Assembly (NCBI GenBank): GCA_942486035.1
Contig: CALNXK010000591.1
Coordinates: 21,001-85,000 of the forward strand
Direction: 5' to 3'
Length of the DNA: 64,000 nt
Source of the DNA: Porites lobata
Lineage: Eukaryota > Cnidaria > Anthozoa > Scleractinia > Poritidae
Every line of letters starts with the position of its first letter. Within the stretch, counting starts at the first letter, position 1. Below the pieces are notes generated by a model, which was not told the origin of the DNA, searched no databases, and saw only the letters and a list, made by a program, of their open reading frames with translations. Positions 27,125 to 39,134 of the stretch are shown here, one piece after another. The translations under genes and the position numbers were made by a program.

Positions 27125-27790
27125 AATGGCTCTTGATCACAGTAGATTAGGCCTGGAAAACAAATTCGTAATTAAGAAGAAAATCTGGCAGAATTTTTTT
27201 CCGTTTGACAAGTTTGCTTTACAAAATCTTGCTAACAAATCTGGGGGCGTGTAAACCAACCTTTTATACTTTTTATACATCACATCTGAGGTAAAACATT
27301 ACTACGAGGCCCTGTTTTTATCATACAGACCTCGGACAGAATGCAGTATTTCACAATTTTGAAATATAAATTGCACTCATTCAATACTCAGTACGATCGA
27401 AGCACGATTGGGCTTTTAGCGAAACCGTTAGCAAAATTTCCAAAACCACCTATATAACGGCCAGCCGGCTGCAACCTGTGGAGTGTTTGAATGAACATTA
27501 ATAAATTAAAAAGGGTTTGATACGCGCGGCATTTTGGGTATACTTCTGCAAGCGATGTTCATGAACGACTGAAAACATTGACGGCAAAGAGATTAAACTG
27601 CAAGAGAGACTACCAACAATCAATAAAAGAAATATAATTCGGTGAAACATTTACAGAGACAACAATTTTCATTCACGAAGACAAGTATTAAAGTGTCACT
27701 AAGAATCCTGAGTCTTTATGCTTAAAGCTTAAGTTTATGTTTTAAGCTGGCTTCCTGGTGTTTGCTGCTTTTAAAGATGAACTCGAGGCT
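27125..27790. repeat. Dispersed repeat, copy 2 (pair with 23340-24055)
   Basis: Same order of shared blocks as copy 1, with an extra short insertion near 27165 and a deletion near 27470. Confidence 0.7.
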
Positions 27791-28050
27791 CCGCTATTAA
27801 GACACAATAATAAATAAACAATAATCTGGAAACTAAAAGGTTATATAAAAGGAAGGTTAATCTCAAGAATCGTAAATTTTTTAAAAAAATCTATAGAGCG
27901 GTTTAAACATTATTCGCTATTTGTTAAAGAAGACCAAAATGTTTTCAAAACCGCTAACAAGAGCGCTTTGATACGTACTTATCAAATCCTTCTTTCTAGC
28001 AATCGGCTGGAGCTATCTGTATGATCTTTCCACACGTTTTTAAAAAGATT

Positions 28051-29065
28051 AGGGACCTTAAGATACCCTGGACGCTTCGGTAAAGAGAACGGAGAAAGCC
28101 TGGAGCGAGGACGCCGCCACCTTCGCGGGAAAAACAAATTAAGATTGAGCAGGTTGGGTTGAGTGCTCGCCTGACGAGAGAGGATAAAGTAATGCTTTCG
28201 TGTTTTAATTCCATGACGTCTTTTAGAAAAATTCGTGAAGTCTTCCTTGATTGATACCTTAACGATCTTTTATTGGAGGAAAAATTTGTGCTGCCGGCTA
28301 TGACTCCAGTTTCTCTAAAAAAAAAAAAACAAATTTCTTCGAGGGAAAGTTGAGTGTATGATCGGAGTTCAGGTTATCAGCTATTTGTTGCCAGACTTTT
28401 TCGCTTTCCGTTGTTCTAGATCTTGCTTTAAAACGATATGGTTCTGTTATGAGAACTTCCCGTACTAAGGCGAGATTTTGATCTTCAGACCGCTCCATCG
28501 CTGAACTGAAAGTGAACAAAATAAAATTATAAAAGTTAATAAATGAACCATGGCGTCTTGTTCAAGATCTCAATTTTCTCCGACATGTTCAAGTTTATTA
28601 CAAGCCTAGATTTTTGTTTTCCAACAATTTTTATTCGACTTCTCGTCTCTTAAATTCTTCAAATACTATCCTAAAGCGAGAACAATGTCCCCTTAAAAAC
28701 AAGCAGTTATAGTGTTACATTTGTGTCGAAAGACTTAGCGCTTTCATTCTCAGTTGCCGCCAAAACACTGAACCCAAAAAGCTTGATAGCAAAAAAATAA
28801 GAGTCAATCTTGAGAGAACACCACACTAAAAACACTTAAATGTGCCTCTTGAACTAAATGGATCGAAAATCCTGTACGAAAAGCAATTTCTGCACTGAAA
28901 ACAAGAAAACCAACTCACCGTTTTACGAGGCGGCCAAACTTCTAGTTTTCACCGTCGCGACTTCAGGTCGACGCTGTGGCATTATGCTAATTGGTTCCAA
29001 GAATTGAACATTTCACTTCCGGTTGACGTCCTCCTCGGCCGCGTCCAGAGTATCTTAAGGTCCCT
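28051..29065. mobile_element. Harbinger-like DNA transposon remnant, 1015 bp
   Basis: 25-bp terminal inverted repeats beginning AGGGACCTTAAGATAC (28051-28075 and 29041-29065, one mismatch), with ATT on both sides as a possible 3-bp target duplication. The minus strand inside carries a Myb/SANT-like reading frame, the accessory domain typical of PIF/Harbinger elements. No DDE transposase is visible. Confidence 0.7.
28298..28519 (-). pseudogene. Myb/SANT-like domain fragment
   Basis: A 73-codon frame with RSEDQNLALVREVLITEPYRF and, after a short spacer, EKVWQQIADNLNS. This is the helix-W..IA..LN pattern of the Myb-like DNA-binding proteins encoded by Harbinger transposons. It is probably one exon or a remnant; no partner transposase is present. 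Confidence 0.55.
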
Positions 29066-29727
29066 ATTGAAACTACTATGAGGTGAAATTGCATGTCAAA
29101 AGCGCTTCATTTTCTACAGACAACCGCCAAACATTAAGATTGTCCATTTTTAACTGTTTTTAACATTTTTAACATTTTTAACCCTAACTTGTGTTGGGTG
29201 TTCTGTGCATTATCGGGTGTCCTGTGAAATTATTAAGGCAGATTTTTTTGAGAATGCATTTTCGTCGTCGACACACATTTGTCTCGCTTTGAGGCGCTTG
29301 CTTGCCATTTGCTTCACTTTGACGCACTAACTCACGTGGTGATTTTTGTGTCCGCGGCGTTCATCTTTCAAAGGTTTGCTGAGGTCTGATATTCTGTCTT
29401 CTTTAAAAAGTTTGCTGAATCTTCGTAAAGCGTAAGGGCTGCAACGACATCGGAGTTGTCATAGCAACGAAATGACACTAATTCTTTACTTGCAGCAATA
29501 TATCTCGGCTCTGGGAACAGTTCTTCCAAAATCATACTGAATTCTGCGCTCTTTCCTCAGATGTCATTTCGCTAGAAATCCAGTGGTGGTGTGGCGATAA
29601 AATTTTAAAATTGTTGAATAGAATTGTTTTCTCAGGTTACCTCCATAAAAGAATGTGACAATATGCTTAAGTTTTTCAACCTGGTCGATTGTTTTAGCAT
29701 GGGAACCATTTCACCGTGCCCCCCTCA
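29066..29727. other. Non-coding host sequence
   Basis: I see no gene. A short TTTTTAACATTTTTAACA repetition occurs near 29155-29180. Confidence 0.5.
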
Positions 29728-29870
29728 AAGTTCAAGTTCAAGTTCATGCATTTATTCACACTTATTCAATTACAATACAACAACAATAAGAAAAAAGAAG
29801 TAAAAACAGAGCTAACTATACATTGAATTAAACATAAAAAGGGAAAAAAAAATTGTGTAACAGCCAAAGG
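29728..29870 (-). mobile_element. LINE 3'-end fragment
   Basis: Read on the minus strand, it ends in a short tandem tail (TTGAACTTGAACTTGAACTT) after an AT-rich segment without coding sequence. A short-repeat tail is typical of CR1/L2-type LINEs. Confidence 0.45.
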
Positions 29871-30584
29871 AGCCAGGCTTTCGAGTTGGCTACTAGCACT
29901 GAGCGTTACAAGTGGGTGGAGTACTTGTAAAAAACTACGATCTGCGTCGCAAATCGTTGAAACAGAAACCGTTTTTCTTGATTTTTTTTTGTTTTTACTG
30001 TTCTAGATGTTAAGTCGGACTAATAATTATATAGCAGCTATCTATACTTTTGAGTGATGGATGATTTAAAGGCACATTTCCCCCAAACCACTTCAGTGAA
30101 AAGGCGCTGCCTATTAGTACATCAGAATTGGACAAGGGGCACATATTCCACGACCGAAGGGGAAGAAATATTGCTCAAACATATGGCAATGGGGACGACG
30201 TTTGATTATTTTTTACATAGCAGAAAGATTTGTGGGGGCCATCTTTGTCTTTTCTCTTACTTTAAGCCCTTGTAGATGTACGGGGGCGGGGGGCAAAAAG
30301 GCAAAGAATTCCCCAAACACCATGGTGAGTCGTGTTACAGTCAAGCCACAGCCGAATAATGTCAACAAACTCAGCGATATTCACAAAAGATCTTACTAAT
30401 TTAATTAGTCCTCTTGCAGGAAAATAATAGGACTAAGACATTTTCCACAAGGAAAGACTGATTTAAGCCGTTCCTCGGGTATTTGGTTGAAGACGAACTG
30501 AATGCCCGCCACCTAACCTTCAACATCGGATTTTCCCTCTCACCGACAACCGAGTTCATCTTTGACATCTTTACTTGTACAAAA
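29871..30584. other. Non-coding host sequence
   Basis: I see no gene or repeat with support. Confidence 0.45.
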
Positions 30585-30918
30585 TACCGTAAAATTCCGA
30601 AAATATGCCCCGGGGCTTATATTTTTTAAAGGCCCTTTTTAAGGGGCTTATTTTTGGAAGGCCTTATATTCGGAGGGGCTTATGTACGGGGGGAAATTTG
30701 CGTTTCACAATCGATTGGGCTAGCTTGTGGTGAAAACGAAATTTACCATTTTTGCTTTGTTTTACTTTGTATTCGAGGGCAAATTCCAAGTACAAGTCCT
30801 CCGGGGGCTTATATTCGGAGGGGCACTATAACGGAGGGTTTTTTGCGTTACGATTTTGGGGGACTTATATTTGGAGGGGCTCACGCATGGAGGGGCTTAT
30901 TTTCGGAATTTTACGGTA
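30585..30918. mobile_element. MITE with 27-bp terminal repeats and internal minisatellite
   Basis: Arms begin TACCGTAAAATTCCGAAAAT (30585-30611 and 30892-30918, one mismatch). The interior contains several copies of a GGGGCTTATATTCGGAG-type motif. Confidence 0.75.
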
Positions 30919-31298
30919 TAAAATATCGTGTCGGCTGTGCTTTTTCAGTTTACCAGTCAAGAAGCATAAAAAACTCATGCCATGGAATGATCTGCGCACA
31001 CAACCGAAAATGGTTTTAACATGTGACGATAGGCTTTGCCCTTCCAAGGACAAATCGGGGAAATAAGCGTTAAAAAAAGAAACCTAACTCTGCAACTCGC
31101 TTGACTAGCGGGAAAGGAACTCGTCACTATTCCAAGGTACTAGGATCTGCTACAACTGGAAACAGGACAGGACTCAAACTTGGACTTCAACAGTTTAATC
31201 TTCAGCTCGTTAACGTAAATCATACATGCATGTGCAACCAAAATATATAAATCCGCAAGCATGTCATGACGAGATTCATAGAGATCTGAAATCATAGA

Positions 31299-31343
31299 CC
31301 CCTGCTGATGTTCGCCTATTCAATAGGCAAACATCAGCAGGGG
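31299..31343. repeat. Near-perfect 45-nt palindrome
   Basis: Two 22-nt arms (starting CCCCTGCTGATGTT) separated by a single base, with one mismatch. Confidence 0.85.
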
Positions 31344-32399
31344 AGCTCTGTAGAAGTAATCAACTTTTTACGGCTCATTTACTTGGAGGTGACAAATTCT
31401 CATATGAACGGAATTCCTGTACGTCAACAAGATTTCGGTTCAACAAAAAAACTCAACTACAAATTAGCCGCATTGGGAGTCTTTCTGCCGAACCGGAATG
31501 CATTTGCCTCTGTAGTGGCTTCTCTTACAATTTATTGCACTTCGAGAAGAGTGATTTTACGCACTTCTTACTGGGGAATTTTCCATTGTATATTTTGTTT
31601 ACTTGTATTTATTAAACACTAAGCGCCAGTTATTTAACTGGTATATTACAAAATCGCGTCATAATTAAGCCCTTTTCTGTTTAACCAACGCTTTTATCAA
31701 ACCCCACTTACCGTGAATAATTTCAATACAGCATATAAGGCAGACTGGAAAACTAAAGCACTTATTTTCTTAAACTAACCCACCAAGAAAGAGGCCTGGA
31801 GGTCCAATGATTTCTGAAACCGCAGCCTAAGGTAACCCGCAATGGTTTGAAAGTAATGTCAGTCTATTTTCTTTTTGCCTCTCTCGCAAGTGAAAGTGAG
31901 AGTTCACAGAGGCTGTGCGGTTTTCTCGAGTGCGTTTTAGAAGCTGCCTTAACGGAAAGGTTACTACACTACCGGAATTAAAACATCGAGGAAATTATTA
32001 ATTTAAAGCCGCGGAGTATTCTCCCCAACAATGAATAATATTACTTCTAACTTTCTGCGATAACACTGTAAAATATTTCAGATTATTTTTCAACTGAATA
32101 GGCTGCGAATTTAATGCGATGATCATGTTCACTTTCATACCTTCATCCGCATTTCATATATTTCAATTCATGCTTACAAGATCTCCCTAATTTTATGTCT
32201 GAACGCAAGGCTTTTTTAATGGAAACTTTATTCAAGGGCAGAACTAACACTAAGCGCTAAGCGGAAACTGCCTTATGAAAAAACTTTTAAAGTTGATGCG
32301 CTGTTTTAAAGGTCTCACTGGATCTGGATGGGGTTAAATACAAACGTAAGCGAAACACTAATTTTGCAATATTTAAATAATGTCTATAAAATAAAGCTT
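31344..32399. other. Non-coding host sequence
   Basis: I see no gene. The 104-codon frame at 31308-31622 has no recognisable features and begins inside the palindrome. Confidence 0.45.
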
Positions 32400-33490
32400 C
32401 CCTCTGAGATACCTGGCGAATAAAATTCTCACAGATCCACAGCCTAAAAAGGCTAAGCTGCTCTGTTGAATCAGGAAGGCCAAACTTTTTGTCTTAATGC
32501 TGGTCAGAGATTCAAACAATATCTAAAAGCGCGTTTTTAGTTCCCTCTGAGACACCCGGAGAATAAAATTCTCACAGAGCCACAGCCTAAAAAGGCTAAG
32601 CTGCTCTGTTGAATCAGGAAGGCCAAACCGTTTTACTTAATGCTAGACGGAGATTCAAACAATGTCTGAGAAGCGAGTTTTTAGTTCCCTCTGAGACACC
32701 CGGAGAATAAAATTCTCACAGAGCCACAGCCTAAAAAGGCTAAGCTGCTCTGTTGCATCAGGAAGGCCAAACTTCTTTCTTAATGCTGGACAGAGATTCA
32801 AACAATAACTAAAAGCGAGTTTTTAGTTCCCTCTGAGACACCCGGAGAATAAAATTCTCACAGAGCCACAGCCTAAAAAGGCTAAGCTGCTCTGTTGCAT
32901 CAGGAAGGCCAAACTTTTTTTCTTAATGCTGGACAGAGATTCAAACAATATCTAAAAGCGCGTTTGTAGTTCCCTCTGAGACACCCGGAGAATAAAATTC
33001 TCACAGAGCCACAGCCTAAAAAGGCTAAGCTGCTCTGTTGCATCAGGAAGGCCAAACGTTTTTCTTAATGCTGGACAGAGATTCAAACAATATCTAAAAG
33101 CGAGTTTTTAGTTCCCTTTGAGACACCCGGAGAATAAAATTCTCACAGAGCCACAGCCTAAAAAGGCTAAGCTGCTCTGTTGCATCAGCAAGGCCAAAGT
33201 TTTTTTGTTAATGCTGGACAGAGTTTCAAACAATATCTAAAAGCGAGTTTTTAGTTCCCTCTGAGACACCCGGAGAATAAAATTCTCACATAGCCACAGC
33301 CTAAAAAGGCTAAGCTGCTCTGTTGAATCGGGAAGGCCAAACTTTTTTTGTTAATGCTGGACAGAGATTCAAACAATATCTAAAAGCGCGTTGTTAGTTC
33401 CCTCTGAGACACCGGGAGAATAAAATTCTCACAGAGCCACAGCCTAAAAAGGCTAAGCTGCTCTGTTGCATCAGGAAGGCCAAAATGTTT
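32400..33490. repeat. Tandem repeat, 8 copies of a ~143-bp hairpin-rich unit
   Basis: Units start at 32400, 32543, 32687, 32829, 32972, 33114, 33257 and 33400 (CCCTCTGAGACACCCGG). Each contains GAGAATAAAATTCTC (6-bp stem, 3-nt loop) and, a few bases on, a larger hairpin with AGCCTAAAAAGGCT at its tip and CAGAG/CTCTG at its base. Copies differ by a few bases. Confidence 0.92.
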
Positions 33491-35339
33491 TACTTAATGT
33501 GGGGCATGCATTATCATCTTCACAGATCTAATCAGTTCAAAATTAAATAAAGCTTTAATCTGTAAATCAATTTTTGGTTTATGAAATTTTACTCACTTTT
33601 ACTGACTGTTGATAGCCACTGGCTTTGGCAAAATAAATTTTCCTGTTTTCTTAAAAGGGATTCGATAAAATTGAAAATATCCACTACGATCCACACTTAA
33701 AAACTGAACTCTGACTCGTTTGCGATCAGGCTTAAGAAATAGTGATCTCCATCAACATTCTCCATGAACATTACACTTTCACGTCATTAGCAGTTATTGA
33801 GAATTTATGAAATGATCGAGTGATCAGTGTCGACCTTAAAACGTTTTTGCGCTAAAATGATAATAGGTATCCATTTGAAGATGATACAAAGGAACCCAAA
33901 ATAGACTTACCAAGTTTCGGCCGATGTTTAGAAAATTGAAAAGGGCTGGAGAGCATCACCGTTCAGGCTAAATCCAGTCAGCGACCCTTAATAAAAATCA
34001 TTTAAGCTTACATAATCAACAACGACGTGAATGCCCGAGTTTCTGACTTGACGGTCCGCATCTGCCACCGTCAGGAAATCGTACGATATTGCTTCTCGAA
34101 TGAATCCCTCATTTTAATTTCCCCAATTCATTGATCCATGACCAAGTACCTTTTCAAGATCTTCTCCGCACAACGAAACGCTTTCTCTGACTTCTCTGAC
34201 CGCTTCCCGCTATATTTTCTAGTAGCTGGAAGGAATTTAGTCCTTCTTTGATCGCTTTAAACCCGCTTTCGTCTGCATTTCATCGGCGCAAGTTAAAGGC
34301 TCGTGCTAAGGTTGAAACGACAACAACATGATCTCTTTCCTCTTTGAAAAACCAATCCTTGATGGGTTGACTCGAGCGCCAGAACTATCTGTACTATCGA
34401 CCAAATCATAAATAGCTATAAACAGTATAAATAATCGGCCCTGCTACTTCCAAACATCATCTCTACATAAAAAGCATAAAATTTTGACTTGCCATGAATT
34501 ATATCTGTCCGTAAAACCATTTGGTCACTGATACTGCATCCAAAGACTGAAGATGCTTTTCCCGACGAACGCGCCACTTTCATGTCGGCTTTGAAATTCG
34601 CGCGAGATCGCATTGTGATACAAATAGTATCTGTCTTTCGTTTCAGCTCGTCTTCCATCAGTGACGCAAAGTTCACAAGTCATGACAGATTAGTGGCTAT
34701 TAATTGAATCCTAATTAGGTTTTTACAAGGACACCGGAAATTGAAACTTCCTCCCTGTGGTGAATTTCAAAGTCGTATGAATCTCAGTGTAAATCGAAAC
34801 ACTGCGAAAACAGTGCACTATTTATACTAACCGATCAACTTATCACAACATCACAAAACAAATGGAAAGAAGACTGAATAAAATCTGCTGAAGACCGAGA
34901 CCAAATCTGGATAAATTCAGCTTTAAAGTTTATATGCCCAACTAAATGACTCTAAATTAAATGTCAGTCAAGCAAGTGAATTTAGGAAATTTAAAAAGAA
35001 AGCTGTGTAAAATTAAAGAATTCGAGTTTCCTTTGCTCAGGATTCCTCAAAATGTCAAAACTAAAAAACTAAAACGGTTGGTATTTGAAGAAGAGGATGA
35101 TCCAATTGTCCAGTAACTAAGCTGTATGATTATTCAGAAACTAAGTTTTCCTTTTAAAAGAAAACATTGAGGTAAAATGTGTATAATTTAAGGGAACTAA
35201 AACAACTCAATGCAAATTCAATGTAAATTTCGGCTAAACTAACTTCAAAGGGAGAGAGAGATTTCTTCTCGGGCTGGAGCTGAAAAATTTTGCAACGGAT
35301 TAGAATTTGGGCTCAAAAATGGCATTTTTAATGCGAGTG
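33491..35339. other. Non-coding host sequence
   Basis: No recognisable gene. An 86-codon minus-strand frame at 34416-34676 has no identifiable domain. Confidence 0.45.
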
Positions 35340-36600
35340 GTTCAGGACCCTGCCACATCGCAATGACCAGCCTTGACTTCCTCTTATGAAGGGAGTTACA
35401 GTGGCCATAGTTACGCAGCTGAATCTAAAAATCCATTGGAAAAACAAACAAACACCAAAGCACAGTGAAATACATGGCAGGTCAGTCTTTTTTATTCATT
35501 TCCGATCCCTGAACAAACGTTTAGATTCAACGTTTTTTAGCTTTCGCAGATCTCAAAGTCTCTTATTTTCAATGGTCGCCTGCAAGACGAATCCGGCCTT
35601 GCTCAGCACAAAGGTCACTCGTCAGCTATGGCATGTAAATTAATTTACACCCTTTTCTCGTAACGTGAGCTTGGGCATCATGTGTTGAGCGCGACTAGCT
35701 GGCCATTGTTGTACCATACCCCTCTGAGCAATTTTCTTTGAACAAATATACTTTCGGGGAAAAAAATTTTACACGACAAGTATGTATTAAGCTGTCAAAA
35801 TAGAAGGATATGACATATTAAAAACCAACACACCAACAAGTATTGGTGCATTAAATGGTATAACTGGAACAAACAAATAATGCGCTAAAAGGCAGATGTT
35901 TGAAAATTTTCATTTTTAAGTACAGTGAGTTCAAAGGACTGGAATTGTGCAAAAGTGTCGACACAGAAATTGTGTGCCCCTGGCTTGTACAAAAAAAATG
36001 TCCAGTATAAGGGTCTACGGTTCCTTTAGTGTTCATTAAAGTGACGGCGGTAAATGTTATCTTTTGATAGTGAAAAACCTCACTTCAAAGTAACGTAATT
36101 TTATACCAAGTCAACATGTCATTTGAAAACGAAAGTGTCAGTCTTTGTTAATTAAAAAAAAAAAAAAGAGTGGGTGGGGGCTCGTTTTAGCTGCATTTAG
36201 GTTCATGTACACTTACATAAAAACACTTGTTTAAGTATAATCTAGCGGCGGCTTTCTTTGTAACGGGATATCGGGTGGATAACCGTCTGCGGGCAAATAC
36301 GTTTCTCTCACATTTAAGGCAGCAAGAACAAAGATCTCCCTGGAAATAGTTTTACCATTCAACAGCTGAAGAAAGGTAGAAGAAAATCTTTAACAACTGA
36401 GTTTAAATTTAATTTTAGATTAGTAAAACAGACCACGGCTCCAGATGGATGTATGATAAGGTGTCTGATATAGTACACCTCTTGAAGGGGGAAGAAAGTT
36501 TACAACATCCAAAATTCCCGATATTTGTTTTTAGGACAGGAGCAAGTTTATTGGCAGGTGAATATAGGTGTTTTTACTAAGAAACCACTATTTTGCTCTT
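35340..36600. repeat. Dispersed duplication, copy B (5' part)
   Basis: Collinear with 20190-21600. Copy B has ~100 bp extra at 35372-35457, between AATGACCAG and CACAGTGAAATACATGG. It is interrupted on the right by a LINE. Confidence 0.7.
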
Positions 36601-36639
36601 TTACTTCTTCTTCTGCGAGTTTTGACTTGTCGTTCTAAA

Positions 36640-39134
36640 GAAAACATACCTGGTATGTGTTTTTTTTATGGCCTAAAGAATATATTATCGTTTCGGACCA
36701 AACTCTGCCTTTGTAATTCGTTCATAATGTCTCATTTTCATTACTGTTCCTCCATATGGCATCACTGTTTAAAGTCTGATAGTAAAAAAACTGGATAGGT
36801 TGCATGAACGGGCACTTTGTTACTTGTACAGTGATGAGTATTCACAAACCAGCACTCTTTGGGATCGTATTGGTTACAGCCTTGTGGATCGACGTATCCA
36901 GGACTTGTTAATTCCGAGCGCAGCGACTTTATAATCTTGTTGCGCGCGAAGCGCGCGCGCAGTCTGCTAACCGCGCGCGGTCTTAGCCCTTTGCGAAATT
37001 CGAGGTTTCGTAAATAAATCTTTCTTTCTCTGAATATATGCTTGGTGTCCGGCAATGACGTCATGAAGCATTTTTCGTTTCCAGGCAACATAGACTTCAT
37101 GTATTATTCATGTGTTATTCATAAAAGGCTGTTGTGTTTTTTTGTGAAACAATGTTTACCATCGGTGAATCACGAATAATTTCCCATGTAAATGACACAG
37201 AACTGCAAGCACAGCAAGTAATATGGGGTGTAAATCCTCGCCGGGGAAGATTTTCCATTGAAACTCCTCTGGAGAACGCCGATTAAAATTCATCGGCGAG
37301 CGGATTGAAGAAGTCAGTCGCGAAGCAGTGAGAACATCACTTACCACGGCGAAGGGAACCTCGTAAACACAGCGACCACAAACGTGTACAGAGGCAGCGA
37401 CAAAATACTACAATCACACTGTAAACGAAACCGATGAAGAGAGGGAACACCGACTGCCGACGCTTCCAAAAGCGACGAGACTGGATCAGGCAACGCTTAA
37501 TCTTTACAGTCAAAATTCGATTCGATGCGATTTCGTCAAAATTCTTCGATGCAGCGATAGGCAGCAAGACTATGCACGACAAGAAGTTTTGACTGGAATT
37601 TGGAATCCAATAATATCTGGACAAAATGTCAATTCATTTGGTCAGGGAAACTGTACATCTGACTGTCAGTCAGGGAATTTAAAAAACTATGCCTTTGGCA
37701 ACCATGTCTCAACAAGCTCATGCATGTTGAGAATTGAAATACTGATCACTTTCAACGTTACTTGTATGTGGACATTTCATACAAATTCACTCTTGCATGA
37801 GTATTTGTTTCTCATGCATTTACACAAATCACTATTAACAATTTCATAAATGATTTGGTATTTTTTACAGTGATAATTCAGTGCTAATGAGGGTACCGCA
37901 TATTAAGTAATCATGAGTCATGATCACTTTCATAGTTCTCCTCAACTGCATCCTTAATGACATAGCCTGAGACCTGGCTCCGCAGTGGGGGAAAAAGGAA
38001 AAAACGAGGTCAAATACGAAAAATATCACATTGCTAAATGTAATTTCTATTTTAGTGTAAGTGATTATGTTTACACCTTACAGTTACAAAAAATTAGTTG
38101 TCAAGTGTGATTATGTACTACAACAAGTACCAACACTCTCTTGCTGTAATTCACTTAACAATAAATATTTTTTCTCCAGTTACCAGCATTTACTTGTTCA
38201 TCTCCAACCATTTCATCCACTCACTACTAATGACACACTTCACAAGTAATTATTATTACACTTCAAAGATAGCAGGTGTTAGCTGCATATTCGCCTGCAG
38301 TTATTAACTATCACAGCCTTTTTCTTTTACTATAATTACACATGCAGGAGGGTCAAATGGGGTGAACACGGAACCTATGAAACATTGGCTACCCTTCCTT
38401 AACAACACCAACCCCATTTAAATCCCAGAAAATCCTTTTTCTTAAAAGAGAACTGGGTTGAAATTTACTCCAACCAAAAGGCGATTAACGACATCTCTCA
38501 TTCCAATATTAGAACCAGTGTGGAAACTCGCCCTCCCAAACTACACAATTTACTCCAATTCTCTCCCCCTTTCATCCCTGACATTTTACGGGCCTTCCCC
38601 CCCCTCGAGCTTCGCGAGGTTCTGCGATACACATTCTTCTAGTTATTGTATTTAAAGACAATTAACAATTATCCACCTAAATATCTGAGAGACCTATTTA
38701 GCTTAAGAGACAACATCAAAAACCTGAGAGGGGTTAACAAGCTGCAAGTACCGAAACCTAATACGACTCGTTATGGCAAGAACTCAGTAAAGTACTTGGC
38801 GGCTATTACTGACTTGGAACAAGATTTCTGATACCTTAAGATCCCTAAGCACATTGTCAGCCTTTAAAAGGGTAGTCCGACAGCTAAGGTTTTAGCTAAT
38901 TCTATATAATATCTATGTTCTATTGAGCAATTGGGCTTTTTATTGTACATAGCTATTTCACACAAGTTTTAGGCTTTATACTGTAAATATTAAGTTTTTG
39001 TATTTCTCTTTCTTTCTCTATTATTTTCTTTATTTGTTTTGTTTTCTTGGCTTTTTTTCCCCTTCGGTTTTTTAGCATATTTTTTCTAGAGGTCTAACCA
39101 ACCTCATCAAACCCGAGATTAAATAAAGCTTCTT
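36640..39134 (+). pseudogene. LINE reverse transcriptase 3' part, interrupted by a ~1.7-kb insertion
   Basis: Residues typical of the C-terminal part of CR1/Jockey-type LINE proteins occur in two blocks: at ~36696-36914 (FIMSHFHYCSSIWHHCLKSD, then a frameshift and RLHERALCYLYSDEYS and RRIQDLLI), and at ~38641-38831 (INNYPPKYLRDLF, NLRGVNKLQVPKPNT). Other family members have these blocks adjacent, so 36915-38638 looks like an insertion. The 3' untranslated part ends in AATAAAGCTTCTTTCATTCA near 39120-39140. Confidence 0.6.
36915..38638. mobile_element. Insertion in the LINE, unclassified
   Basis: It starts in a GC-rich alternating run (GCGCGCGAAGCGCGCGCGC, ~36945) and ends near a CTCGAGCTTCGCGAGG hairpin (~38600). 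I see no transposase and no clear terminal repeats; two minus-strand frames (37156-37347, 37337-37624) are not recognisable. Confidence 0.4.

Noticed and set aside
32400..33490. CRISPR or tRNA array
   Set aside because: The whole 143-bp unit is repeated with no variable spacers, and no tRNA cloverleaf or A/B boxes could be made out.
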